Shown here: in pieces, positions 1 through 8,400 of the stretch
How positions within the stretch are numbered: the first letter of the stretch is position 1
Layout: each line of letters begins with the position of its first letter
From: Thermoplasmata archaeon
GTDB lineage: Archaea; Thermoplasmatota; E2; UBA202; JdFR-43
Direction: 5' to 3'
Assembly (NCBI GenBank): GCA_021162305.1
Contig: JAGGYX010000160.1
Coordinates: 1-8,583, forward strand
Length of the DNA: 8,583 nt
Program-made: the position numbers and the translations under genes
The notes under the pieces: generated by a model
Seen by the model: only the letters and a program-made list of their open reading frames with translations
Database searches by the model: none
What the model was told of the DNA's origin: nothing

Positions 1-1
1 A

Positions 2-103
2 GCAGACTTTACATGGCAGCCAACAAATCCAACAGATTTGGACACGGTGCAATTCACATCAACAAGCTATGATAGCGATGGCATCATAGTAAACTATACA
101 TGG
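2..103 (+). repeat. Near-identical PKD-coding DNA repeat, copy 1
   Basis: These 102 bases match 515-616 at 99 of 102 positions by eye (differences at 5, 46 and 49). The offset is 513 bases, exactly 171 codons or two PKD domains. The intervening PKD domain (2) is far more diverged. The pattern points to duplication of a two-domain block or gene conversion between domains 1 and 3. Confidence 0.9.
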
Positions 104-1114
104 AATTTCGGAGATGGAAGCATTGCATATGGAAGCACTGTAACCCATCGTTTCGTCGATGATGGAACATATAATGTAACCCTCGTTATTATAGATGATG
201 ATGAAGTAACTGCGACAATAACAAAAAATATAACAGTAGCAAATGTTCCACCAGTAGCAGACTTTGTATGGCAGCCAACAAATCCAACTGATTTAGATGA
301 AATAATATTTGATGCGTATCCGAGTTATGATAGCGATGGAAAAATTGTGAAATGGCAATGGGACTTGGGAGATGGAAATAAAAGCAGCGGAAGAATTGTA
401 AGGCATAAGTATGCAGTTAATGGGCTGTATAAGGTTAAATTAACGATAGTTGATGATGATGGAGCAACTGTTACAAAAACAAAAAGCATAATGGTTTCAA
501 ATATACCACCAGTAGCAAACTTTACATGGCAGCCAACAAATCCAACAGATTTGGACACTGTACAATTCACATCAACAAGCTATGATAGCGATGGCATCAT
601 AGTAAACTATACATGGCAATTTGGAGACAATACAACAGCATATGGAATGAATGTAACCCATCTCTTTGCCAATGATGGAACATATAATGTAACGCTCGTT
701 ATCACAGATGATGATGGAGCAATTGCGACGATAACAAAAAGCATTGTTATTTCAAACATAAAGCCAAAAGCATTGTTTACTTTTTCACCGAAGCATCCTC
801 AAGAAAAGAAAAAGATAAAATTTGATGCCAGCATGAGTTATGATAGAGATGGAAATATTGTAAACTATACATGGCATTTTGATGATGGAACAACTGCGTA
901 TGGCATTGTTGTATATCATAAGTTTGCGAAGAAAGGAGTATATGATATCAATCTTACTGTTACAGATGATGATGGAGCCACCAATAGTATTATTTCTGCT
1001 ATTGAAGTGAAGGAAAAAGAAAAGACGCCGGGCTTTGAATTTGCCATAATAATTCTTGCTATTGCAATGCTGGCAATAATGAGGAAGCGAAGGATAGGAA
1101 TATGGAGAATGTAA
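2..1114 (+). CDS. PKD-repeat cell-surface protein with PGF-CTERM-type sorting tail, 5'-truncated
   Basis: The frame is open to the left edge and the first visible codons already lie inside a PKD domain, so the true start is upstream and the TTG at 38 is internal. About 370 residues are visible. Four PKD domains of about 85 residues follow one another (visible residues 1-82, 83-168, 169-253, 254-337). Each has an ADFxWQP-like start, a YDSDG or YDRDG turn, a WxFGDG-type core (WHFDDG in the fourth) and a DGxYxVxLxxxDDDG-like end. The C terminus has TPGF (PGF at residues 343-345), a hydrophobic stretch (about 346-360) and an RKRR cluster. This matches PGF-CTERM signals, which archaeosortase A is known to process before lipid anchoring. 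PKD domains are beta-sandwich folds typical of archaeal surface proteins. I infer an exported, surface-anchored protein used in adhesion or envelope structure; the ligand is unknown. The last residues are encoded in the overlap with the next gene. Confidence 0.93.
   Translation, partial: ADFTWQPTNPTDLDTVQFTSTSYDSDGIIVNYTWNFGDGSIAYGSTVTHRFVDDGTYNVTLVIIDDDEVTATITKNITVANVPPVADFVWQPTNPTDLDEIIFDAYPSYDSDGKIVKWQWDLGDGNKSSGRIVRHKYAVNGLYKVKLTIVDDDGATVTKTKSIMVSNIPPVANFTWQPTNPTDLDTVQFTSTSYDSDGIIVNYTWQFGDNTTAYGMNVTHLFANDGTYNVTLVITDDDGAIATITKSIVISNIKPKALFTFSPKHPQEKKKIKFDASMSYDRDGNIVNYTWHFDDGTTAYGIVVYHKFAKKGVYDINLTVTDDDGATNSIISAIEVKEKEKTPGFEFAIIILAIAMLAIMRKRRIGIWRM
515..616 (+). repeat. Near-identical PKD-coding DNA repeat, copy 2
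   Basis: This is the partner of 2-103. It encodes the start of the third visible PKD domain. Similarity continues more weakly downstream, for example around the DGTYNVTL motif (about 160-190 against 673-703). Confidence 0.9.
1028..1093 (+). other. PGF-CTERM-type C-terminal sorting signal (coding segment)
   Basis: This segment encodes the PGF tripeptide, then about 15 hydrophobic residues rich in Ile, Ala, Leu and Met, then the basic cluster RKRR. That tripartite order is the known layout of archaeal PGF-CTERM signals. Six further residues (IGIWRM) follow the basic cluster; four to five of them lie in the overlap with the HD gene start. The exact subfamily (PGF-CTERM or a close variant) would need a profile search. 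Confidence 0.8.
1090..1094 (+). promoter_or_regulatory. Weak Shine-Dalgarno for the HD gene, inside the PKD gene
   Basis: AAGGA lies 7 bases before the ATG at 1102, within the last codons of the upstream gene. It supports the ATG at 1102 as start. Together with the 13-base overlap it suggests translational coupling. Confidence 0.5.
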
Positions 1115-2292
1115 AGTTTATAAGAGATTCGCTGTATGGGAATATAAAAATAGATGGGGTTTTCCTTCAGTTAATGGAATCTCCAGAAATCCAACGTCTG
1201 AGCGGGATAAAACAGCTCGGCTTAACATATCTTGTTTATCCTGGAGCAAATCATACACGACTGGAGCATTCTCTCGGCACAAGCTATATGGCAAGAAAAA
1301 TCGCTACTGCTCTCGATTTTAACGAAACCATTGCGGGCGTCGCCGCTTTGTTGCATGATATTGGGCATGGGCCGTTTTCTCATACTCTGGAATATTTGCA
1401 GCATCGCCGCATGGGCAAAAGCCATGTTGATATTACTAAGGAAATGATTTTGGGTCATCTTTTTCTTCCAGATTATGAGTATGGAATTACAATAAAAGAT
1501 ATCCTTTCTGATTATGGAATTGAGGCAAGGAAAATAGTTGATATGATTGAGGGAAAGACTTCAAAAATAGTTAATGGCGCCTTAGATGCTGACCAGATGG
1601 ATTATTTAATGAGAGATGCATATTACACGGGGGTTGCTTATGGTGTTATTGACAGCGATAGAATAATACAGACGATGAAGTTGCATGATGGTGAGATTGT
1701 ATTTGAGAAAAAGGGAATCAGTGCTTTGGAAAGCATGCTTGTTGCTCGCGCCCTAATGTATTCTTCTGTTTATTTGCATAAAACAGTCAGGATAGCTGAG
1801 CTTATGCTTGTTAAAGCTGTTGAGCTGGCGGAGCCATTTGATTTCTGGTATATGAATGATGGCGAACTCATGGAAAAACTAAAGAGTATGGGTGGTTATC
1901 AAAAAGAGATTGCATTGCGTTTAAAATACAGAAAGCTTTTTAAAAAAGCAATATCAATCAATCTTTTTGAATTAAATGAAAAGCAGCGTGAAGCTATTGA
2001 AGAGATGGATATCAAAGAAATGGAAATGAAAATAAGCAATAAAATTGGCAGAGAGGGATATGTTATAATAGATATGCCAGGCAAGGATATTTTACTTTCT
2101 GAGCCCCGCCTTAAAAAAATGGATATAAAAATAATAGATGGAGATAAAATAATTCCATTGCATGAATGCACGCCAATTGCACATGCCATTAAAGCAAGAG
2201 AAATAACTGAGTGGTCAATAATGATATGCACTCCAGAAAAGTATAGGGCAGAGGTAAAAAAATATGCAGAGAAAATGATATTTGGAGGATGA
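1102..2292 (+). CDS. HD-domain phosphohydrolase, COG1078/SAMHD1-like (putative dNTPase)
   Basis: A complete 396-residue protein. The N terminus resembles the family from the first residues (IRDSLYGNIKID, then RLSGIKQLGLTYLVYPGA), which supports this start. The HD metal site is visible: HTRLEHS with H56, LLHDIGHGPFSH with H85-D86 plus H89 and H94, and LDADQMDYLMRDAYYTG with D162/D164/D167. These correspond to the H...HD...D metal ligands of SAMHD1 and bacterial dGTPase-like enzymes. The C-terminal half (about 200-396) is the mixed helical/strand region usual in COG1078, with no extra domain seen. Characterised relatives hydrolyse dNTPs to deoxynucleosides and triphosphate, so a cytoplasmic role in controlling dNTP pools is plausible; the substrate cannot be read from sequence. 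The start overlaps the PKD gene by 13 bases, implying a shared transcript. No signal peptide or membrane segment is seen. Confidence 0.93.
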   Translation: MENVKFIRDSLYGNIKIDGVFLQLMESPEIQRLSGIKQLGLTYLVYPGANHTRLEHSLGTSYMARKIATALDFNETIAGVAALLHDIGHGPFSHTLEYLQHRRMGKSHVDITKEMILGHLFLPDYEYGITIKDILSDYGIEARKIVDMIEGKTSKIVNGALDADQMDYLMRDAYYTGVAYGVIDSDRIIQTMKLHDGEIVFEKKGISALESMLVARALMYSSVYLHKTVRIAELMLVKAVELAEPFDFWYMNDGELMEKLKSMGGYQKEIALRLKYRKLFKKAISINLFELNEKQREAIEEMDIKEMEMKISNKIGREGYVIIDMPGKDILLSEPRLKKMDIKIIDGDKIIPLHECTPIAHAIKAREITEWSIMICTPEKYRAEVKKYAEKMIFGG

Positions 2293-2304
2293 GGAAGAAA
2301 CTAA

Positions 2305-2309
2305 TTTTT
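2305..2309 (+). terminator. Possible T-tract transcription terminator
   Basis: A run of five T lies 12 bases after the HD gene stop and before the next promoter. Archaeal RNA polymerase often terminates at short T-runs without a hairpin. The run is short and the region AT-rich, so this is tentative. Confidence 0.3.
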
Positions 2310-2321
2310 GAGATGAGTTGC

Positions 2322-2338
2322 AAAAAACTTATAAAAAT
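2322..2338 (+). promoter_or_regulatory. BRE/TATA-like archaeal promoter for the giant gene
   Basis: An A-rich BRE-like block (CAAAAAAC) runs straight into TTATAAAAAT at 2329-2338, the usual order of an archaeal promoter. Standard spacing would put the transcription start near 2355-2360. The leader would then be only about ten bases and would start at or inside the Shine-Dalgarno, so the true start may be slightly upstream. This promoter would let the giant gene be expressed independently of the upstream pair. Confidence 0.55.
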
Positions 2339-2355
2339 ATAGGATATTATATGCT

Positions 2356-2362
2356 GAGGAGG
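2356..2362 (+). promoter_or_regulatory. Strong Shine-Dalgarno for the giant gene
   Basis: GAGGAGG ends 5 bases before the ATG at 2368. It fixes the start. The nearby ATG at 2351 opens only six codons before a stop and is not the start. Confidence 0.85.
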
Positions 2363-2367
2363 ATAAA

Positions 2368-2451
2368 ATGACGCGAGGCAGCAGTATTTTTATGGTTGGC
2401 GTTTTGTTATTGGGGGTATATGTGACGAGCATACTCATATTTGGCGATGCA
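2368..2451 (+). other. Signal peptide (or signal anchor) coding segment
   Basis: Residues 1-28 have one Arg (R3), a hydrophobic core from about I7 to F25, and then GDA-QTSP. A plausible cleavage site follows A28. It marks the protein as Sec-exported. An uncleaved anchor is possible because no further basic residues flank the core. Confidence 0.75.
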
Positions 2452-5400
2452 CAAACATCACCAAATGTTGTATATGTTGATGACGATTTCAATGAAAGCA
2501 CGACAGGATGGCAAATTGACCATTTTAACAAGATACAGGATGGAATAGATGCTGTTGCTGAAGGTGGAACAGTGTATGTTTACAATGGGACATACAATGA
2601 AAATGTTGATGTAACAAAGACAGTAACAATTATAGGAAATAATTCTGTGAGTTGCATTGTTCTGGCGCTACATTCAAATGACCATGTTTTCAATATCACT
2701 GCCAACTGGGTGAATATTTCTGGATTAACAGTAAAAGGAGCCGGTATTATTTACGCTGGGATTTACGTTGACCATGCTGAGCATTGTAATATTTCTCATA
2801 TAAATGCAACAAACAATATATATGGAATATACTTAGATAATTCGGATAACAATACCATAATAAACAGCACTGCATTTTTCAATGATTACTATGGTATTTA
2901 CTTAGTGCACTCTGATTACAATGTTATCACTAAAAATAATTTTTCTTATAACGATGATGGCATTTATCTCTATTACTCGAATCATAATGTTTTGGAAAAT
3001 AATACTGCAATGGAGAATAACAATTGGGATGTTAATATTTATTTAGCGAGTTATAACATGATAGAAAATACGACTGGCTCTGGAAACAGACCCATTGCAT
3101 ATTATGACTCCAATGTTAACATTGCAAATGCTACATTTTCTGAATTAATTTTATGGAATGCGGATTATTCTGTCATCAAAAATATTACAATTGAAGGTTC
3201 CTCCTTGCTTGACAACAATGGAATTATAATTAGCGATACTGATTACGCGAATTTAACAGACATAAATTCATCCAACAATTGTTATGGCGTATGGTTAAAA
3301 GATTCCCATCATAATAATTTAACCAATTTAACATGTACTCGGGGAGATACAGGAATATATTTATTTACCTCCAATTACAACAAAATCTCAAATTCCAATT
3401 TTTCAAATAATGAAGTTGGAATTTATATGAATGGGTATCATCAAAACCACAATTCCTTCTCCAACAATACTGCAATTGATGAGATGTACAGTGCATTTTC
3501 TGCAGATGATGACAGCCATTACAACACAGTTGAAAATTTAACTATAGCAAGTTATATTACAACAATTTCATTTACTTTCGACAATGGAATTTCAATAAGA
3601 GGCGTTGATGAGGCTCCTCCAAACCCTGCTGGCATGGAGGATGTTGGCAAGTATGTGAACATAACTCGCAAGACAGAAAATTCATGGATAAATATCAGCA
3701 TTTATTATGAAGATGATGACCTTGAATTTGTTAAAGAAAATACGCTGAGGATATGGAGATATGACGGAACTACATGGGAGATGGTGAGCCAGCCAAATAA
3801 TGTTAATGTTGGTGGTAATTATGTATATGCAAATATAACATCATTCAGCATATTTGCTCCTCTTGGAGAGCTTACGAAGGGGGTGCAGAATTTAAGAACG
3901 GGAGAACTTTTTATGACAATTCAAGATGCAATAAATGATGCTGATACAAGTGATGGCGATGTTATTGTTGTTCATGATGGAATATATAAAGAGAATGTCG
4001 TCGTAAACAAAAGTGTTACAATTATAAACGGTTCAAAGCCAATAATTGATGGAATGGGTGACGTTGCTTTCAACATAACTGCAAACAATGTAACAATAGA
4101 TGGATTCAACATAACAAATTCAAGTTATGGAATAAAATGCAGTGCACTTGGATTTTATATAGCGAACAATACGATAAATGCCACGATTGATGGCATAAAT
4201 ATATTCCTGCACAATATAAGCTGCAACATGACTGGAAGTTCATCATTTGTAATAGGAGATTCTATCGTATACAAAAACACAGTAAATGCAACAAATAATG
4301 GAATTGTCATAAACGCAAGTTATTGGGGATGCAACATGTCAGATAATGCGATATTTGAAATAGGAAATTTCAAAATCATAGAGAATAACATTAGCTGCAT
4401 GAACGGTATAAACATTTCAATGCATCATCTGGGATATAACCTCACTGACGATTCCTCATTCAACATGGGAAATCTTGCGTTCAACGGCAATATCATAAAT
4501 AGCAGCGGTGCTGGTATCTATGTTGATGAAATAGAATATGTTGGTTACGATTTGGAAGATAATGCAACATTTACAATGGGCGATTTAGAATTCAATGACA
4601 ATGTTATCAACAGCGATAATGGCCGTGGAATATACCTCTATGAAATCTATTACTTTGGCTATGAAATGTATGGCAATTCGTCATTCACAATGGGTGATAT
4701 TCTTGTGAACAACAATGAAATAACAAGCTATGATTATGGAATTTATATCGATGATATTGAAGATTTTGGCTATTACATGTACGGCAATGCAACATTTGTT
4801 ATGGGTAGCATCCAAATCAATGAAAACAAAATTAACAGCACAAGCTATGGAATTTATCTTGATGATATTTGTGATTTTGGTTATGAAATGGAGGACAACT
4901 CATCCTTCACAATGGGTGATATTCAAGTCAATGACAACGTTATTAACAGCACAGGTGATGGAATTTATCTCTATGGGATATATTATTTTGGTTATGACTA
5001 CATGTATGATAATGCCTCTTTCACAATGGGCAATATAGAATTCAACGATAACATTATCAACAGCAGCAACTATGGCATATACATTTACTGGATAGGAGAT
5101 TTTGGATATTATATGTATGGCAATTCTTCATTTGAAATGGATAGCATAATGGTAAATAGCAATATCATAAATAGTAGCAGTTATGGAATATATCTGGACT
5201 ATCCAGTATATGACCTTGGTTGCTATATGTATGGCAATTCATCATTTGTTATGAATAATATACAATTCAATGACAATATAATAAATGCAAGTAGCGATGG
5301 TATATATGTTGACTACATAGAATATATTGGCTATGATATAGAAGATAATGCAACATTTGTCATGGGAAATTTAGAATTCAATGGAAACATGATAGGATGC

Positions 5401-8400
5401 AGCAATGGAATCCTTATAGACGACTATCTCTTCTATGAATGTGGCTATGGAATGTATGACAATGCAAGTTTTGTAATGGGCAGCATACAGTTCAATGATA
5501 ATGTTATCAATGCAAGCAGCGATGGCATATATGTTGAGGACTGGTATGATGTTGGCTCCTATCTCCATGGAAATGCAAGTTTTGTAATGCAAAATGTTGA
5601 ATTCTGCAGAAATATCATTGATGCCAGCTATGGTTTGTATTTCTACTATATGCCAAACTATTTTGGAGAGTATTTGTATGATAATGCATCGTTTGAAATG
5701 AATAGCATTCTATTCAATGATAACATCATAAATTGCACTGAATATGGAATATATTGTGAATATTACCTAGGCTATTTTGGTTATGAAATGTATGGCAATG
5801 CAACATTTGTTATGAATGATGTTGAATTCAACAACATCATGGATGGTGGAGGAATTTATATCTATGAAATTGAGGGTTTTGGAGAAGATATGTATGATAA
5901 TGCAAGTTTTGTAATGGGCAGCATAATATTCGATAACAATATTATTAATTCAAGCAATGACGGTATTTACATTGACTATTTTGAATACTTCGCCTATTAC
6001 ATGTATGATAATGCAACATTTGTCATGAATGACGTACAGTTTGACAACAATATAATAAATGCAACGGATGGTTACGGCATTTACTTCTATTCCTATGAAA
6101 ATGCTTATTACATGTATGATAACGCCACTGCAACATTTGGAAATGTAATTATGTGTAGCAATGTGATAAATGCAAGCAGTGATGGAATATACTTTGATAT
6201 AGAGGATACTGGAGAGGAAATGTATGACAATGCCTCTGCTACTATAGATGGAATATACATAACAGATAATATCATTGAAGCAGGAAGCTATGGAATCTAT
6301 CTTTATTACTATGATATGGGATATTATATGTATGACAACTCATCATTTGCGATAGATAACATTTACATACAAAATAATAACATAAGTGCTGGAGATGAAG
6401 CCATTTACATGGAATATGATTATGTTGCATATGATATGGAAAACAATGCATCATTTACAATGAATGATATTTACATACAAAATAATAACATAACTACAGA
6501 TGATGATGGAATTTACATATACTACTATGACTATGATGTTGGCTATGATGCTTGTAATAATGTCACAATAAAAATGCCCTACTATTACATTTTCAATAAT
6601 AATATTCTTGCAGATGGTTATGGAATATCTTTCTATACATATAGTAATCCAGATGACATATATGACAATGCAATTGTTGATTTTGGAGCAATTTATATAG
6701 ACAATAACAACATTAGCTGTGATTATGGAATATATCTATACTTGGAGGATATGCCAGAAAATAGCTATGATAATGCAGTGCTGACATTCAATGATATAGT
6801 CATCACGAATAACATAATATTAAACTGCACTTATGAAGGAATTTACATTTATGTTGACGATGTGCCTTATTATCCGGAGGATGACTCCCAGTTGATATTC
6901 GGAAACATAATAATTTCAGAAAATGAATTGCGAAATTGTGGCAATGGCATTTATATTGAATATAACCCAGAAACTTATGAAAACGTGCAAGGCTACTATG
7001 GCTATATAAACATAACAGATAATGTTATTACAGATATAACCAATGATGCCATCTACATTTATTATTATCCGTATGCCTACGATTCTTCAGCCATATACAT
7101 GAAAGGCACGAATATATGGAATAATACAATTTCAAATTGTAGCGATGGTATCTATATAGGGGGTGGTATTTACAATGATTCAACCGCTATTTTGAACATG
7201 AATGGCGCCATAATAAACAACAACACCATTTCCAATTGCTCTGGTTATGATAGCGGAGTACATATTGAAGACGTAGATGGAAATGAAATTACGAATAACA
7301 CGCTGTATAACTGCAGTTATGGCATTGCATTGATTAACTCGGATAACAATTACGTTTTCAATAACACCATATATGGCGTTACGGCGGAAGATGCATGCGG
7401 CGTTTACCTTGAAAATGTGAATGAAAGCAAATTCATAAATAATAGCATTTTCGACTTTGAAATGGTAACTGGCACTGCAACTGGAATTTATGTTGGATAT
7501 TCATGTAACAATACTTTCGATGGTTTATATATACACAAGTTGGATATGGCGGTTCAGCAGGATTATGGTATTGTGATGAAAAATTCCAGCAATAACAGCT
7601 TTAACCACGTTGAGATATATGATTTGAATGGTGGGCTGGGATATGGCATATACATCCAGAATTCAGATAACAATACATTCAATGATACATATATTCATGA
7701 TGTAAACTCCACAATTGCTTTCGCATTTCATTCTGGCATTTATAGCATTGATAATATCATAACAAATATGACTATAGCAAGTTATCCAACAAAAATTTCA
7801 TTTAAATATGGATATGGAATTGCATTGAAGAGTGTGAAAAGAGAAGAAGTGTATCCAAATGATGGATTGCTGCCAATAAATAAATTCCTTAATATAACTG
7901 GCATTATTCCAATTTCATCATGGATAAACATAACATTTTATTACAGCGAAGAAGACATAGCAAATGTAAATGAAAGCACTCTTGCTTTATATGAATGGAA
8001 TGGAAGCAAATGGAATGAAGTTGAATCAAATCTTGACACGGAAAACAATACAATAAATGCAAATATAAGCAGCTTTAGCATATATGGAATATTTGGAGAG
8101 TTGAATTATTCATATACACTGCATAAAGGATGGAATTTGATTACAGTGCCAATAAATGTAACATGGCATGCATATGATTTAGCATCGTTTATAAATCAGC
8201 AATATGGTGGGGCAATATGCACAACAATTGTTATGCTATCTAATCAGCATCATATAGGATGGGTTGCAGCAATGCCAGATTTAAATAACTTTACAATACA
8301 TCCTGGCGTAGGCTACTGGGTTTTTGTGAGCAGCAATATAACACTAAACTGGCATGGAGAACTTGCTTCCGTTGATATAAACTTGCAACCCGGCTACAAT

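Larger units (their letters stand above)
4192..7254 (+). repeat. Array of 28 enlarged Tyr-rich beta-helix coils
   Basis: Counting from the Gly (or Ala) of the GIY-like turn, coils start at 4192, 4300, 4405, 4513, 4627, 4738, 4849, 4960, 5074, 5185, 5299, 5407, 5524, 5632, 5746, 5851, 5962, 6076, 6184, 6292, 6400, 6508, 6622, 6727, 6838, 6946, 7048 and 7147. Spacing is 99-117 bases (33-39 codons), against 21-28 codons in flanking coils. Each unit has a GIY turn, then a Tyr/acid-rich stretch, GYxMYxN[AS][ST]FxMG, then xxxFNDNIIN[SA][ST]. The best-kept units lie at 4513-6183 and the consensus decays at both ends. Spacing changes only by whole codons. DNA identity between units is modest, so the array is mostly old, with local recent copying. 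Confidence 0.92.

Noticed and set aside
38..40. TTG as the start codon of the PKD protein
   Set aside because: The same frame is open upstream to the window edge and encodes the conserved start of the PKD domain (ADFTWQP), so the TTG is internal.
325..570. 81-codon minus-strand open frame inside the PKD gene
   Set aside because: It lies antisense to repeated PKD-coding DNA, has no recognisable domain, and its composition is what the complement of that DNA would give.
1222..1458. Open frames on both strands (1222-1458 minus, 1232-1447 plus) over the HD motif region
   Set aside because: They overlap strongly conserved HD catalytic codons, lack ribosome sites, and have no family features.
1899..2231. 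110-codon minus-strand frame opposite the HD gene C-terminal half
   Set aside because: Hydrophobic Ile/Ser-rich translation is expected from the complement of Lys/Glu/Asp-rich codons; no promoter or ribosome site is seen.
2301..2531. 76-codon minus-strand frame covering the intergenic gap and the giant gene's start
   Set aside because: It would run through the promoter, Shine-Dalgarno and signal peptide of the giant gene and shows no domain.
4730..5038. 102-codon plus-strand frame in the coil array
   Set aside because: It is the out-of-phase reading of the 111-base repeats; its repetitive translation only mirrors the real frame.
5371..6454. Minus-strand frames at 5371-5592 and 6272-6454
   Set aside because: They are antisense readings of the repeat array with no ribosome sites or recognisable features.
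4192..7254. CRISPR array or satellite DNA as explanation for the periodic repeats
   Set aside because: The period varies by whole codons, no invariant repeat with unique spacers exists, and the frame stays open, so the periodicity is protein-coding.
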